From Vibrio algivorus (GTDB lineage: Bacteria; Pseudomonadota; Gammaproteobacteria; Enterobacterales; Vibrionaceae): a DNA stretch of 64,000 bases. A program made the translations under genes and the position numbers. Positions 34,293 to 42,444 of the stretch are shown here, piece after piece. Under the pieces are notes generated by a model. That model saw only the letters and a list, made by a program, of their open reading frames with translations. It did not search any database and was not told the origin of the DNA. Where the stretch lies: positions 1,054,001 to 1,118,000 of the forward strand of contig NZ_AP018678.1 of assembly GCF_002218005.2 (NCBI RefSeq), in the 5' to 3' direction. Numbering within the stretch: position 1 is the stretch's first letter; each line of letters starts with the position of its first letter.

Positions 34293-35995
34293 AATGAAGG
34301 TGACTCCTGCTTATAGGTCGCTTTACTCCGGCTCTGAAAAATACGGTTACCGATAAGCGCTAAGCTGAAAAAAGCAAAGGGTAGAATGGCCTGCCATAAA
34401 GCATAAAGAGCAACGACTCTACGATCATGGCCACTGGATAATGCAACGGCTTCTGTCGTCAATGTGACAACTCTTCCAGAGCCTAACATTAACGTTGGTA
34501 AATATTGCGCTAGGCTCACGCTCATACCCATCGCCCAAGCAAATAATATTCCGCTGACTAATGTACGCAACTTTATGGCGAAAAAGACTTTAACGGGTGA
34601 AACACCGAGGCTTACCGCAGTTTGGGATAGTCGGTTAGGGTAGCTTTTCCATGGCCCATCCAAAGATAGGTAGACATAGGGAAAAACAAAAAATGTATGC
34701 GCCCAAATTACCCATAGCCAATAATGTTCCTGATTAATCCAAAGGGTGGTGATTTGTAAGCCAAATAGTAAAGAGAGCTGAGGGATCAACATAGGTAAGG
34801 CAATCACATACATAGGAATATGATAACGAAAATGCTGGCGATACTCATGAGCAATGAGAGCAAGAACAAGAGCCATTCCTGCGCTGAATAAAGCTAGCCA
34901 AACACTGGTTAAAATGGTGTCTTGAATATATGGCCATTCATTTAACCAAAACCGAGTGCTCCAAAAGGTAGGGAGTAGATTTGGATAAGACCAGCGTAAG
35001 GCAAATGTCCAAATGATCATTACCGGAATAGTCAATAAGCTAATGCTTGCGATGAGGTGAAAGAAATAAGGCCTGACACCCAAGGAAGCATTTCGGCCAG
35101 AGGTTAACCAAGTTCGGTATCCCCCTAGTACTAAGCGTTCTGTTAGCCAAATTAAGCCAATTAAAATAGAACACAAAATAAACAAGAGAAAAGCACCCGC
35201 TGCCGCCCTTGGAAGTTGAGATAAATCTGGATCGTTAAACCATTGCCATACTAACACTGCAAATGTAGGAGGGTGAGTTGGGCCTAAAATCAAACTAACA
35301 TCAACCACCGAGCAGGAATAAGCCATGATAGCGAAAAGAGGAAAACGCATGTGGCGTAGCCATTGGGGAAAAATCGCTTTCCACCATGATTGAGCAACAG
35401 AGTATCCCAAACCTTGTGTTACTTGCAGTGTTTGTTTGACTTTTAAGTTATTCAGTATTGCGACACTCATTAATAACAAAAAAGGCGTTTCTTTGATTGC
35501 TAATGCAAGGGCTAGACTAATACCAATATTGTCTTGTAGTGAGTAAATCCAAGTAAACCATACATGGGGAACCCCTGAAGTATCACTAACCATGAAGCTA
35601 AAAAGACGGGCTAACCAACCAGTATCAGAAAATAAGAATAAGAAACCAACCGCAAAAGCGACATGAGGTAATGCGAGTATAGGGGATAAAAGTTTTTCAA
35701 TTCGCTGCCATGAATGGCTTCCCCAATAGGCTTGCAAAATAGCAAAGGTCATTATGACGGCAATCACTGTACTGACAACCGCGATCATTATGGTTTGTAA
35801 GAGAGAACGCTCAACCCCCGGCCAACTGATAGCTGAAATAAATCCATCCAAGGTAAAGATATTTAGACCAAGCGGCGGAATGAAACCAAAAGCAGGGATT
35901 ACCATGCCTAACACCCCCGGAAAAAGGGGGAGAAAGCAGATCAAAATCACCAGTAAATAACCGATGCTTAGCATACGTCTTTGCTTGCTTTGCAT
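34289..35995 (-). CDS. ynjC: ABC transporter permease, fused two-domain (YnjC-like)
   Basis: This is a long inner-membrane permease of 568 residues with about twelve spans. It is a fusion of two binding-protein-dependent transport domains, like YnjC and ThiP. An EAA-type loop is seen in each half (TQGLGYSVAQSWWKAIFPQWLRH is split in the family; second half AVSLGVSPVKVFFAIKL). The ATG at 35995 is chosen because AAGGG lies just upstream and leaves a 19-base gap from ynjB; a TTG at 36034 in frame would overlap ynjB by 20 bases. Substrate unknown; thiamine- or spermidine-like compounds are transported by relatives. Confidence 0.88.
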   Translation of the reverse strand: MQSKQRRMLSIGYLLVILICFLPLFPGVLGMVIPAFGFIPPLGLNIFTLDGFISAISWPGVERSLLQTIMIAVVSTVIAVIMTFAILQAYWGSHSWQRIEKLLSPILALPHVAFAVGFLFLFSDTGWLARLFSFMVSDTSGVPHVWFTWIYSLQDNIGISLALALAIKETPFLLLMSVAILNNLKVKQTLQVTQGLGYSVAQSWWKAIFPQWLRHMRFPLFAIMAYSCSVVDVSLILGPTHPPTFAVLVWQWFNDPDLSQLPRAAAGAFLLFILCSILIGLIWLTERLVLGGYRTWLTSGRNASLGVRPYFFHLIASISLLTIPVMIIWTFALRWSYPNLLPTFWSTRFWLNEWPYIQDTILTSVWLALFSAGMALVLALIAHEYRQHFRYHIPMYVIALPMLIPQLSLLFGLQITTLWINQEHYWLWVIWAHTFFVFPYVYLSLDGPWKSYPNRLSQTAVSLGVSPVKVFFAIKLRTLVSGILFAWAMGMSVSLAQYLPTLMLGSGRVVTLTTEAVALSSGHDRRVVALYALWQAILPFAFFSLALIGNRIFQSRSKATYKQESPSL

Positions 35996-36014
35996 GAGCG
36001 CCCTTAATTCGTTG

Positions 36015-37175
36015 TTATTGGCTATATCGCTCAATCCAAGCCTGTTCTAGTGCGGTTTGCCAACTAGGGTGAGGCTCTTCAATTGAGGGAAATAACATCG
36101 TTTTTTGAGCACTGCCTGTTAAGTATTTGGTTTGCAATACTGATGGGTCTCCCCAGACATTGATATCACCTTTACGTGATTGTGCTTGAGGGTTGAGTAG
36201 AAAGTTAATTACGACTAATGCCCCTTCTTTTGCATTAGCGTTCCATGGGATGGCAAGAAAATGAATGTTAGACAATGCGCCATTTTTCCATGCATAGGTT
36301 TTCGTTGTTGGGGCTAACTTACCGCTTGCTTGGGCTGAAAAAACTTCATTTGGGTTGAAGGTAAGAGCAATATCAATTTGATCATCATCGAGCAATTGCA
36401 GCATTTCAGGTTGAGTGGTTGGGAATTGGCGGCCTTGTTGCCATAAATAAGGTTGAATAGCATCTAAGTAATCCCATAAAGGTTGAGTTACTTGAGTAAA
36501 TGAGTCTTCATCAACGGGCTTAGATAGCGCGCTCTTTTCATCAGAAAGTTCGATAAGTAAGGCTTTTAAAAAGCTAGTGCCATGAAACTGAGGTGGCTTA
36601 GGGTAGGTAATACGCCCAGGGTGGTGTTTTGCATAATCGAATAATTGTTGTGCTGACTGTGGGGGTGTCGGTAACTTTTTCTGATCATGAATATAGACTA
36701 ATTGACCCACCCCCCACGGCGCTTCTAATCCTTCTGTTGGTTCAGAAAAATCATTAGTGACAGGGAGACTAGAGTCGACTTTTTTCCAATTTGGCAAGCT
36801 TGAAACGAAAGGGCCGTAGAGTAATTGGTTATTCTTCATTGATTTGAAATTTTCACCATTGATCCACACCATATCGACACTACCACCAGAATGTTTTCCA
36901 GCAGTTTTTTCAGCGAGCAGGCGAGTGGTGGTTTCGGAAATATCAGTGACCTTAACGTGGTGAAGTTCAATGCCATACTTTTGTTTTACTTGCTTTGCTA
37001 CCCAACGAAGATAGTCATTAATCTCTTGGCTACCACCCCAAGCATTAAAGTAAACATCTTGTCCTTTTGCTCGTTGTTCAACTTGTTGCCAATCTAACTG
37101 GCTAATGGAGATATCTTTAGCAGAAGAAAGCAGTGGCAGAGTGATCAAAATGAAGCTAAGTAGCAGACGTTTCAT
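36015..37175 (-). CDS. ynjB: ABC transporter substrate-binding protein (YnjB-like)
   Basis: The 386-residue periplasmic protein begins with a signal peptide (MKRLLLSFILITLPLLSSA). The mature part has VYFNAWGGSQEINDYLRWVA and DMVWINGENFKSMKNNQLLYG, which match YnjB. The binding pocket is likely aromatic-rich, but the ligand is not established for the family. It opens the minus-strand operon ynjB-ynjC-ynjD-ynjF-DUF2007. The sulfurtransferase ynjE, present in the E. coli cluster between ynjD and ynjF, is missing here. Confidence 0.9.
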   Translation of the reverse strand: MKRLLLSFILITLPLLSSAKDISISQLDWQQVEQRAKGQDVYFNAWGGSQEINDYLRWVAKQVKQKYGIELHHVKVTDISETTTRLLAEKTAGKHSGGSVDMVWINGENFKSMKNNQLLYGPFVSSLPNWKKVDSSLPVTNDFSEPTEGLEAPWGVGQLVYIHDQKKLPTPPQSAQQLFDYAKHHPGRITYPKPPQFHGTSFLKALLIELSDEKSALSKPVDEDSFTQVTQPLWDYLDAIQPYLWQQGRQFPTTQPEMLQLLDDDQIDIALTFNPNEVFSAQASGKLAPTTKTYAWKNGALSNIHFLAIPWNANAKEGALVVINFLLNPQAQSRKGDINVWGDPSVLQTKYLTGSAQKTMLFPSIEEPHPSWQTALEQAWIERYSQ

Positions 37176-37237
37176 GTATATCCTTATACAAAGTTAGGTA
37201 TATCAATATAGACAGATGATCCGCCTAAAAAATTTCA

Positions 37238-37268
37238 ATAAAAAAACCAACGACATCAGCGCTGGTTT
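37238..37268 (-). terminator. Terminator of purR
   Basis: On the minus strand AACCAGCG pairs with CGTTGGTT (one wobble) around a 7-base loop, followed by TTTTT. It protects ynjB from purR read-through. Confidence 0.85.
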
Positions 37269-37297
37269 AGTTATTCGTTACTCGGCTAAGAATACTA

Positions 37298-38302
37298 CTA
37301 TTTCAATGTTTTTACCGAAGAGCGTTCAATAATCTCAGGGAACATCTCAAATGTCTGCTTAGCATGATTTTTATCTTTAATACGCTCTAATAAAATCTCT
37401 ACCGCATTCTTACCTAGACGACGTTTTGGCTGGTGAACTGTCGTTAAAGGTGGTGAGAAGTAAGGTGAAATATCAATGTTATCGTAACCAATAACCGAAA
37501 TATCTTCTGGTACTTTCATGCCTTTTTCTTGTAAGCGGCTCATTAAGCCGAGTGCCATAATATCGTTAAAGCAGAAAACGGCGGTTGGTTTTTTCTCCAT
37601 AGCAAGAATTTTATCTGCAGCGATCACGGCGGTATCACACTCAAAGTTACCTTCAAGTAACCACTCTTCTGGAAGCGTTAAACCGTCTTCCGCTAATGCG
37701 CGTTTGCAGCCAGAGATGCGTTCTTTACAGGCAACTTTTTCGAAGTGACCACTTAGACAAGCAATATCTTTGTGACCTTGAGCCATGAGGTAACGAGTTG
37801 CTAAATAGCCACCTTCTTCAGAGTTATCGATGATCTTATCTGCTTGAGAGCTTTCTGGGCCCCAATCCATGACGACCTTAGGAATATCTGGGTGACCATC
37901 TAGCATCTCTTGTAAATCAGCATCTAAGTCTGAACACATCACTAAAAGGCCATCAACACGTTTGCCAGCTAACATACGAATATAATCACGTTGTTTATCT
38001 GCACGGCCACCAGTATTACAAAGGATCAGAGTGTAACCTTTGCGGTAACAATAGCTTTCTACGCCATCTACTACTTCGGCAAAAAATGGATTAGTTGACT
38101 GCGTTACTAACATACCAATGGTGCTAGTGGTATTGCATTTCAGACTACGGGCAACAGCGCTTGGGGCATAATTCAGTTCTTTCACTGCGGCCATGACTTT
38201 TTCTTGAGTTGCTTCTGCAACAAAACGAGTCTTATTGATGACATGTGACACTGTGGTGGTAGAAACACCTGCAATACGTGCGACATCTTTAATTGTAGCC
38301 AT
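37298..38302 (-). CDS. purR: HTH-type purine repressor PurR
   Basis: This 334-residue LacI-family repressor has the DNA-reading HTH MATIKDVARIAGVSTTTVSH, the hinge helix YAPSAVARSLK and the corepressor domain with NPFFAEVVDGVE and GYDNIDISPYFSPPLTTV. The whole length fits PurR, which binds hypoxanthine or guanine and represses pur genes. purB in the same window is a likely target. I see no convincing PUR box before purR itself. Two hairpins lie upstream, in the gap from elyC. Confidence 0.95.
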   Translation of the reverse strand: MATIKDVARIAGVSTTTVSHVINKTRFVAEATQEKVMAAVKELNYAPSAVARSLKCNTTSTIGMLVTQSTNPFFAEVVDGVESYCYRKGYTLILCNTGGRADKQRDYIRMLAGKRVDGLLVMCSDLDADLQEMLDGHPDIPKVVMDWGPESSQADKIIDNSEEGGYLATRYLMAQGHKDIACLSGHFEKVACKERISGCKRALAEDGLTLPEEWLLEGNFECDTAVIAADKILAMEKKPTAVFCFNDIMALGLMSRLQEKGMKVPEDISVIGYDNIDISPYFSPPLTTVHQPKRRLGKNAVEILLERIKDKNHAKQTFEMFPEIIERSSVKTLK

Positions 38303-38359
38303 AGTGAATTTCCTTTATGCCGACGTCTTCGCCGGATTTATTCTAATCTAAAAAGATAA

Positions 38360-38382
38360 AAGTCGCCTTTAATCAGCGACTT
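38360..38382 (-). terminator. Hairpin in the purR leader, possible attenuator
   Basis: On the minus strand AAGTCGC pairs with GCGACTT around a 9-base loop and is followed by TTATCTTTTTAG. It lies 58 bases before the purR start, after the elyC terminator. It looks like a second terminator or attenuator in the leader. Confidence 0.45.
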
Positions 38383-38421
38383 AATTTTATTCTGTATTTT
38401 ATGAACTACGATTTTAGTCTT

Positions 38422-38456
38422 AAATGCCATGACTGACAATCAGATATGGCATTTTT
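38422..38456 (-). terminator. Terminator downstream of elyC
   Basis: AAATGCCAT pairs with ATGGCATTT, with an inner CTGA-TTG-TCAG stem. The T-run is stronger on the plus strand (TTTTT) than on the minus strand (TTTAAG), so it may act mainly as a stability hairpin for elyC. Confidence 0.6.
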
Positions 38457-38516
38457 ATGACAAAACAAATACCGCACGTTAGCAGCAACGTTATCGATTG
38501 CTCGCGTATTATCTCG

Positions 38517-39314
38517 TTACTCTAACGTTGTAGCCGTACCGGAATTCTTCTGGTTACTTAGTGTGTCGCGTAAAGAAGACCACCATCGACCAAGCTGCTC
38601 ATACCAATAACGTTCACTTTGCTCTAGATATTTCGCTTGTGGAGAATATTTATCCCATGGCTGTTTAATATCATCAAAAGCTAAGTAATTGGTCGGTGCA
38701 GGGATAGGTTCAAGTCCTGCTTTGTTAAACTCACCAATAGCACGTTTCATGTGACTGGCAGAGGTGATCAGTACCATACGTTTATCAGCAACAAAACCTG
38801 CCGCTTGATGCGCTTCATCCCAAGTATCTTGAGCACTTTCTAATAGAATGATATCGGATTTTGCTACGCCTAATGAAACAGCAACATTCGCCATCATTCG
38901 TGCATTACTTACCGATGTGCCACCGTTATAACCAGACAAAATTAATTTTGCTCCAGGGTAGAGGTGTAAAATACGAATACCTTCCGCAAGACGCATCAAA
39001 CCATTGCGAGATAGTTCCGAAGTTGCTGGAATATCGTTATCAACAATATGGCCACTTCCTAATACCATGACATAGTCAATGGCGCCATCTACTGGCACAA
39101 AAGCTTTATAAGCACGCTCAGTTGGTTTCAATAATGAGGTCGAAATGGGTTGGAAAGAAAATAGAAAGATCCCCATTAAAGAAACAAAAGTGAATAAGCA
39201 CCCTAAGCCGCGTTTGTAGGTGAACATAATAAGAAATAAGCCAATAAAACCTATAATCAACAAGGCAGGCAAAGGCATAAGCAGAGCACCAATTAATTTT
39301 TTCAATTCAAACAT
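38517..39314 (-). CDS. elyC: Envelope biogenesis factor ElyC (DUF218)
   Basis: The 265-residue inner-membrane protein has two N-terminal spans (about 10-30 and 37-55) and a periplasmic DUF218 domain with VMVLGSGHI, AEGIRILHLYPGAKLILSG and the late LITSASHMKRAIGEF. ElyC in E. coli supports peptidoglycan precursor handling at low temperature. Its position divergent from cmoM-mukFEB is the same as in E. coli (ycbC). Confidence 0.93.
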   Translation of the reverse strand: MFELKKLIGALLMPLPALLIIGFIGLFLIMFTYKRGLGCLFTFVSLMGIFLFSFQPISTSLLKPTERAYKAFVPVDGAIDYVMVLGSGHIVDNDIPATSELSRNGLMRLAEGIRILHLYPGAKLILSGYNGGTSVSNARMMANVAVSLGVAKSDIILLESAQDTWDEAHQAAGFVADKRMVLITSASHMKRAIGEFNKAGLEPIPAPTNYLAFDDIKQPWDKYSPQAKYLEQSERYWYEQLGRWWSSLRDTLSNQKNSGTATTLE

Positions 39315-39426
39315 TTTAAATAGTCCAAAAATTCATCATTCAGCAGGTAAAACGGAGTAATTGCTTTATTCCTGTAATTGCTGTGACAGAATACACGCAA
39401 AATTCAGTTATCTTAAATGAAAAAAA

Positions 39427-40218
39427 ATGGACAATGATCGAAATTTCGATGATATCGCGCATAAATTCGCCAAAAACATCTATGGTTCCGATAAAGGCGA
39501 TATTCGTCAAGTGATCCTTTGGCAAGATATTGAGCAAGCTTTAGACCGTTTACAACAGAAAAAAGACGTTCTATCTGTATTAGATGCAGGAGGCGGTTTA
39601 GCTCAAATGTCGCAAAAAATTGCTCAGTTAGGGCATCAAGTCACGTTGTGTGATATTTCCAGTGAAATGTTGGCGTTAGCTAAGCAAAATATTGATAATA
39701 ATGGATTATATTCACAATTTCGCTTTGTTCATTCTGCTATTCAACATCTCGATGAACACTTAAGTGAGAAGTCGGATTTAGTGTTATTTCATGCTGTGAT
39801 GGAATGGTTGGAAAATCCGCAGCAAGTATTAGCAAGCTTACTTGAAAAGGTAAAGCCGGGCGGCATCATTTCAGTGATGTTTTATAATCACCACGGTTTG
39901 GTTTTGAAAAATGTAACTTGTGGTAATATTCCTCACATTTTGCAGGGAATGCCACATCGTAAGCGCTTTAAGTTGCAGCCTCAACATGGCTTATTACCCG
40001 AAGAGGTCTATCAATGGATAGAATCTGCAGGCTTCGACATTTGTGGTAAATCAGGTATCCGATGTTTTAACGACTATATCGGAAACCAACAATACATGGG
40101 CGAGTATGGGCCAGAAGATGTGTTGGCATTAGAACAGCAGTTATGCCGCACAGAGCCTTATCTTTCTCTTGGGCGCTATATTCATGTGTGGGCGCAAAAG
40201 CCTCAGGCTGCCGAATAG
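39427..40218 (+). CDS. cmoM: tRNA 5-carboxymethoxyuridine methyltransferase CmoM
   Basis: This 263-residue SAM-dependent methyltransferase completes mcmo5U34 in some tRNAs. Motif I is VLDAGGGLAQMSQ, with VTLCDISSEMLALAKQN and the later GIISVMFYNHHGLVLKN. The family name in older literature is SmtA. It is first in the cmoM-mukF-mukE-mukB operon; mukF starts 32 bases later. No strong Shine-Dalgarno is seen before the ATG. Confidence 0.95.
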   Translation: MDNDRNFDDIAHKFAKNIYGSDKGDIRQVILWQDIEQALDRLQQKKDVLSVLDAGGGLAQMSQKIAQLGHQVTLCDISSEMLALAKQNIDNNGLYSQFRFVHSAIQHLDEHLSEKSDLVLFHAVMEWLENPQQVLASLLEKVKPGGIISVMFYNHHGLVLKNVTCGNIPHILQGMPHRKRFKLQPQHGLLPEEVYQWIESAGFDICGKSGIRCFNDYIGNQQYMGEYGPEDVLALEQQLCRTEPYLSLGRYIHVWAQKPQAAE

Positions 40219-40250
40219 TCTGAGAGTCATTAGTAAATACAGGAATGATA

Positions 40251-41633
40251 ATGAGTGAAATAACTCAATCTTCACTTCAACCGTTGACAAGTAGACAACC
40301 GCTTGAGGGCAAAACGATAGGTGAACAACCAATCGATGAGCTGGTCAGCTGGGTGAAGCAACATGACTTTTCATTGAACCTTTCTTCTGAGCGATTAGCT
40401 TTTTTGATTGCGATTGCCGTATTAAGCAATGAAAAGTTCGATGAAGAGCTTGGCGAGGGTGAATTGCATGATGCATTCAAAATCGTCACTAACATGTTTG
40501 ATGAAACCGGTGAGGCTTCGGCATTTCGTGCCAACAATGCGATCAATGAATTGGTCTCCCAAAGGTTAATGAGCCGCTTTGTCAGTGAGCTCAATGACGG
40601 GGCAAGCATTTATCGCATGTCGCCACTAGGCGTTTCTATTACCGATTACTACGTCCGACATCGTGAATTCTCAAAGCTTAAGTTATCCATTCAGTTGTCT
40701 ATGGTTGCCGATGAAATGTCGAAAGCCGTCGAGGCCGCTAATCAAGCTTCCGATGTTACGCAATGGCAAAAGCATGTTTATGGCGTGCTGAAATATTCGG
40801 TAAATGAAATTTTTGATCGTATCGATTTAAATCAGCGTGTTATGGATGATCAGCAAGTGGAAATTAAAAACCAAATTGCTGAACTACTAAACCAAGACTG
40901 GCGTGATGCGATCAGCAGTTGTGAAAGCTTACTGACTGAAACGTCGACGACTCTGAATGAACTGCAAGATACACTACAAGCGGCTGGGGATGAACTACAA
41001 ACTCAGCTTCTTGATATTCAACAGCTTATCTATGGTCAAGAAGGTTTAGATTTCATTGATGCTATTTTGTTTTCACTGCAAACCAAACTCGACCGTATTG
41101 TTAGTTGGGGCCAGCAAGCGATAGATTTATGGATTGGTTATGATCGCCACGTACATAAATTTATTCGTACTGCTATCGATATGGATCAAAACCGAGCCTT
41201 TAGTCAGCGCTTACGTCAGTCTGTGACGGATTACTTTGATATGCCGTGGTATTTGACCTACGCCGATGCAGAACGTCTGAGAGATATGCGTGATGAAGCC
41301 ATGTTATTACGTGATGACGAAGTGACGGGGACGATTCCAGATGAAGTGGAATATGAAGAATTAACGACTGTTGATGATGAGCTGAGCGAGCGTGTCGCCG
41401 CCATGCTTCAACAACACAAAGAAACTGGCCAACCTATTGATTTAGGCTCGGTATTACGAGATTACCTTGCGCAGCATTCTCACGCGCAACATTTTGATTT
41501 AGCCAGAATGGTGATCGACCAAGCGGTAAGAATGGGGTATTCCGAATCGGATTACCAAGCCATTCAACCGGATTGGAAAGCGATAAACGATTTTGGAGCA
41601 AAGGTACAAGCGAATGTCATCGATCAATACTAA
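40251..41633 (+). CDS. mukF: Chromosome partition protein MukF (kleisin)
   Basis: This 460-residue kleisin bridges MukB heads and binds MukE. It has the N-terminal winged helix (ELVSWVKQHDFSLNLSSERLAFL), the helical middle region and the C-terminal winged helix ending INDFGAKVQANVIDQY. The first 18 or so residues form an extension over E. coli MukF. The ATG at 40251 is favoured over 40245 since AGGA then lies 6 bases upstream. It overlaps mukE by 20 bases. Confidence 0.96.
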   Translation: MSEITQSSLQPLTSRQPLEGKTIGEQPIDELVSWVKQHDFSLNLSSERLAFLIAIAVLSNEKFDEELGEGELHDAFKIVTNMFDETGEASAFRANNAINELVSQRLMSRFVSELNDGASIYRMSPLGVSITDYYVRHREFSKLKLSIQLSMVADEMSKAVEAANQASDVTQWQKHVYGVLKYSVNEIFDRIDLNQRVMDDQQVEIKNQIAELLNQDWRDAISSCESLLTETSTTLNELQDTLQAAGDELQTQLLDIQQLIYGQEGLDFIDAILFSLQTKLDRIVSWGQQAIDLWIGYDRHVHKFIRTAIDMDQNRAFSQRLRQSVTDYFDMPWYLTYADAERLRDMRDEAMLLRDDEVTGTIPDEVEYEELTTVDDELSERVAAMLQQHKETGQPIDLGSVLRDYLAQHSHAQHFDLARMVIDQAVRMGYSESDYQAIQPDWKAINDFGAKVQANVIDQY

Positions 41634-42444
41634 TTACGAAGCGCACAGCGCAGATCTGTCTCAAAATACCAGCTATTCACAAGAGACCGACAACTCTCAA
41701 GATGCTTACATGCCAGAACAATTGGTGAAAGCATTATCTAATCCGTTATTCCCAGCGCTTGATAGCCAACTACGTGCGGGCCGCCATATCTCAAGTGATG
41801 ATATGGATAACTACGCTTTTTTAAGTGATTTTGATGGTGATCTCGGCGCTTTTTATCAGCGTTATAATGTTGAGCTTGTCCGCGCACCAGAAGGTTTCTT
41901 TTATCTACGTCCGCGTTCAACCTCTTTTATTGGTCGCAGTGTGTTATCGGAACTCGATATGCTGGTGGGTAAAATCTTGTGCTTTTTATATTTAAGCCCT
42001 GAGCGTCTAGCGCATGAAGGTATCTTTACAAATCAAGAACTATACGAAGAACTGTTAAATCTTGCCGATGAAAAGAAATTGATGCGACTAGTAACTAACC
42101 GTGCAACCGGTTCGGATCTGGATAAAGAAAAGCTGTTTGAAAAAGTGCGTACTTCGCTGCGTCGTTTACGTCGCATCGGTATGGTATTGCCAGTTGGTGA
42201 CGATGAGAAATTTAGAATCAGTGAAGCAGCATTCCGTTTTGGCGCGGACGTGCGTGTCGGTGATGATGTTCGTGAAGCGCAACTACGCTTGATCCGTGAT
42301 GGTGAAGCCGTGCTTGACCCTGAAGCCGTTGACCCAAACAAAGCAAATGATACTCAAGATAAGCAAGATGCTTCTGATGAACAATTAGAAGACTTTGCCG
42401 AGCAAGAACAAGCAGAACAAGAACAGAAAGCAGGTGACCTATGA
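41614..42444 (+). CDS. mukE: Chromosome partition protein MukE
   Basis: This 276-residue protein binds MukF and controls MukB DNA engagement. Strong family segments are ALSNPLFPALDSQLRAGRHI, VELVRAPEGFFYLRPRS and LYLSPERLAHEGIFTNQELY. The start MSSINTNYE lies inside mukF and matches the E. coli start (MSST...); AAAGG lies 10 bases before it. An acidic, Q/E-rich tail (QEQAEQEQKAGDL) and a longer N-terminal linker make it longer than the E. coli protein (about 234). It overlaps mukB by 4 bases. Confidence 0.95.
   Translation: MSSINTNYEAHSADLSQNTSYSQETDNSQDAYMPEQLVKALSNPLFPALDSQLRAGRHISSDDMDNYAFLSDFDGDLGAFYQRYNVELVRAPEGFFYLRPRSTSFIGRSVLSELDMLVGKILCFLYLSPERLAHEGIFTNQELYEELLNLADEKKLMRLVTNRATGSDLDKEKLFEKVRTSLRRLRRIGMVLPVGDDEKFRISEAAFRFGADVRVGDDVREAQLRLIRDGEAVLDPEAVDPNKANDTQDKQDASDEQLEDFAEQEQAEQEQKAGDL

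Noticed and set aside
38484..38502. AGCAA...TTGCT inverted repeat resembling a PUR operator
   Set aside because: Spacing and core do not fit the purine repressor consensus, and it lies beyond the elyC terminator rather than by the purR start.
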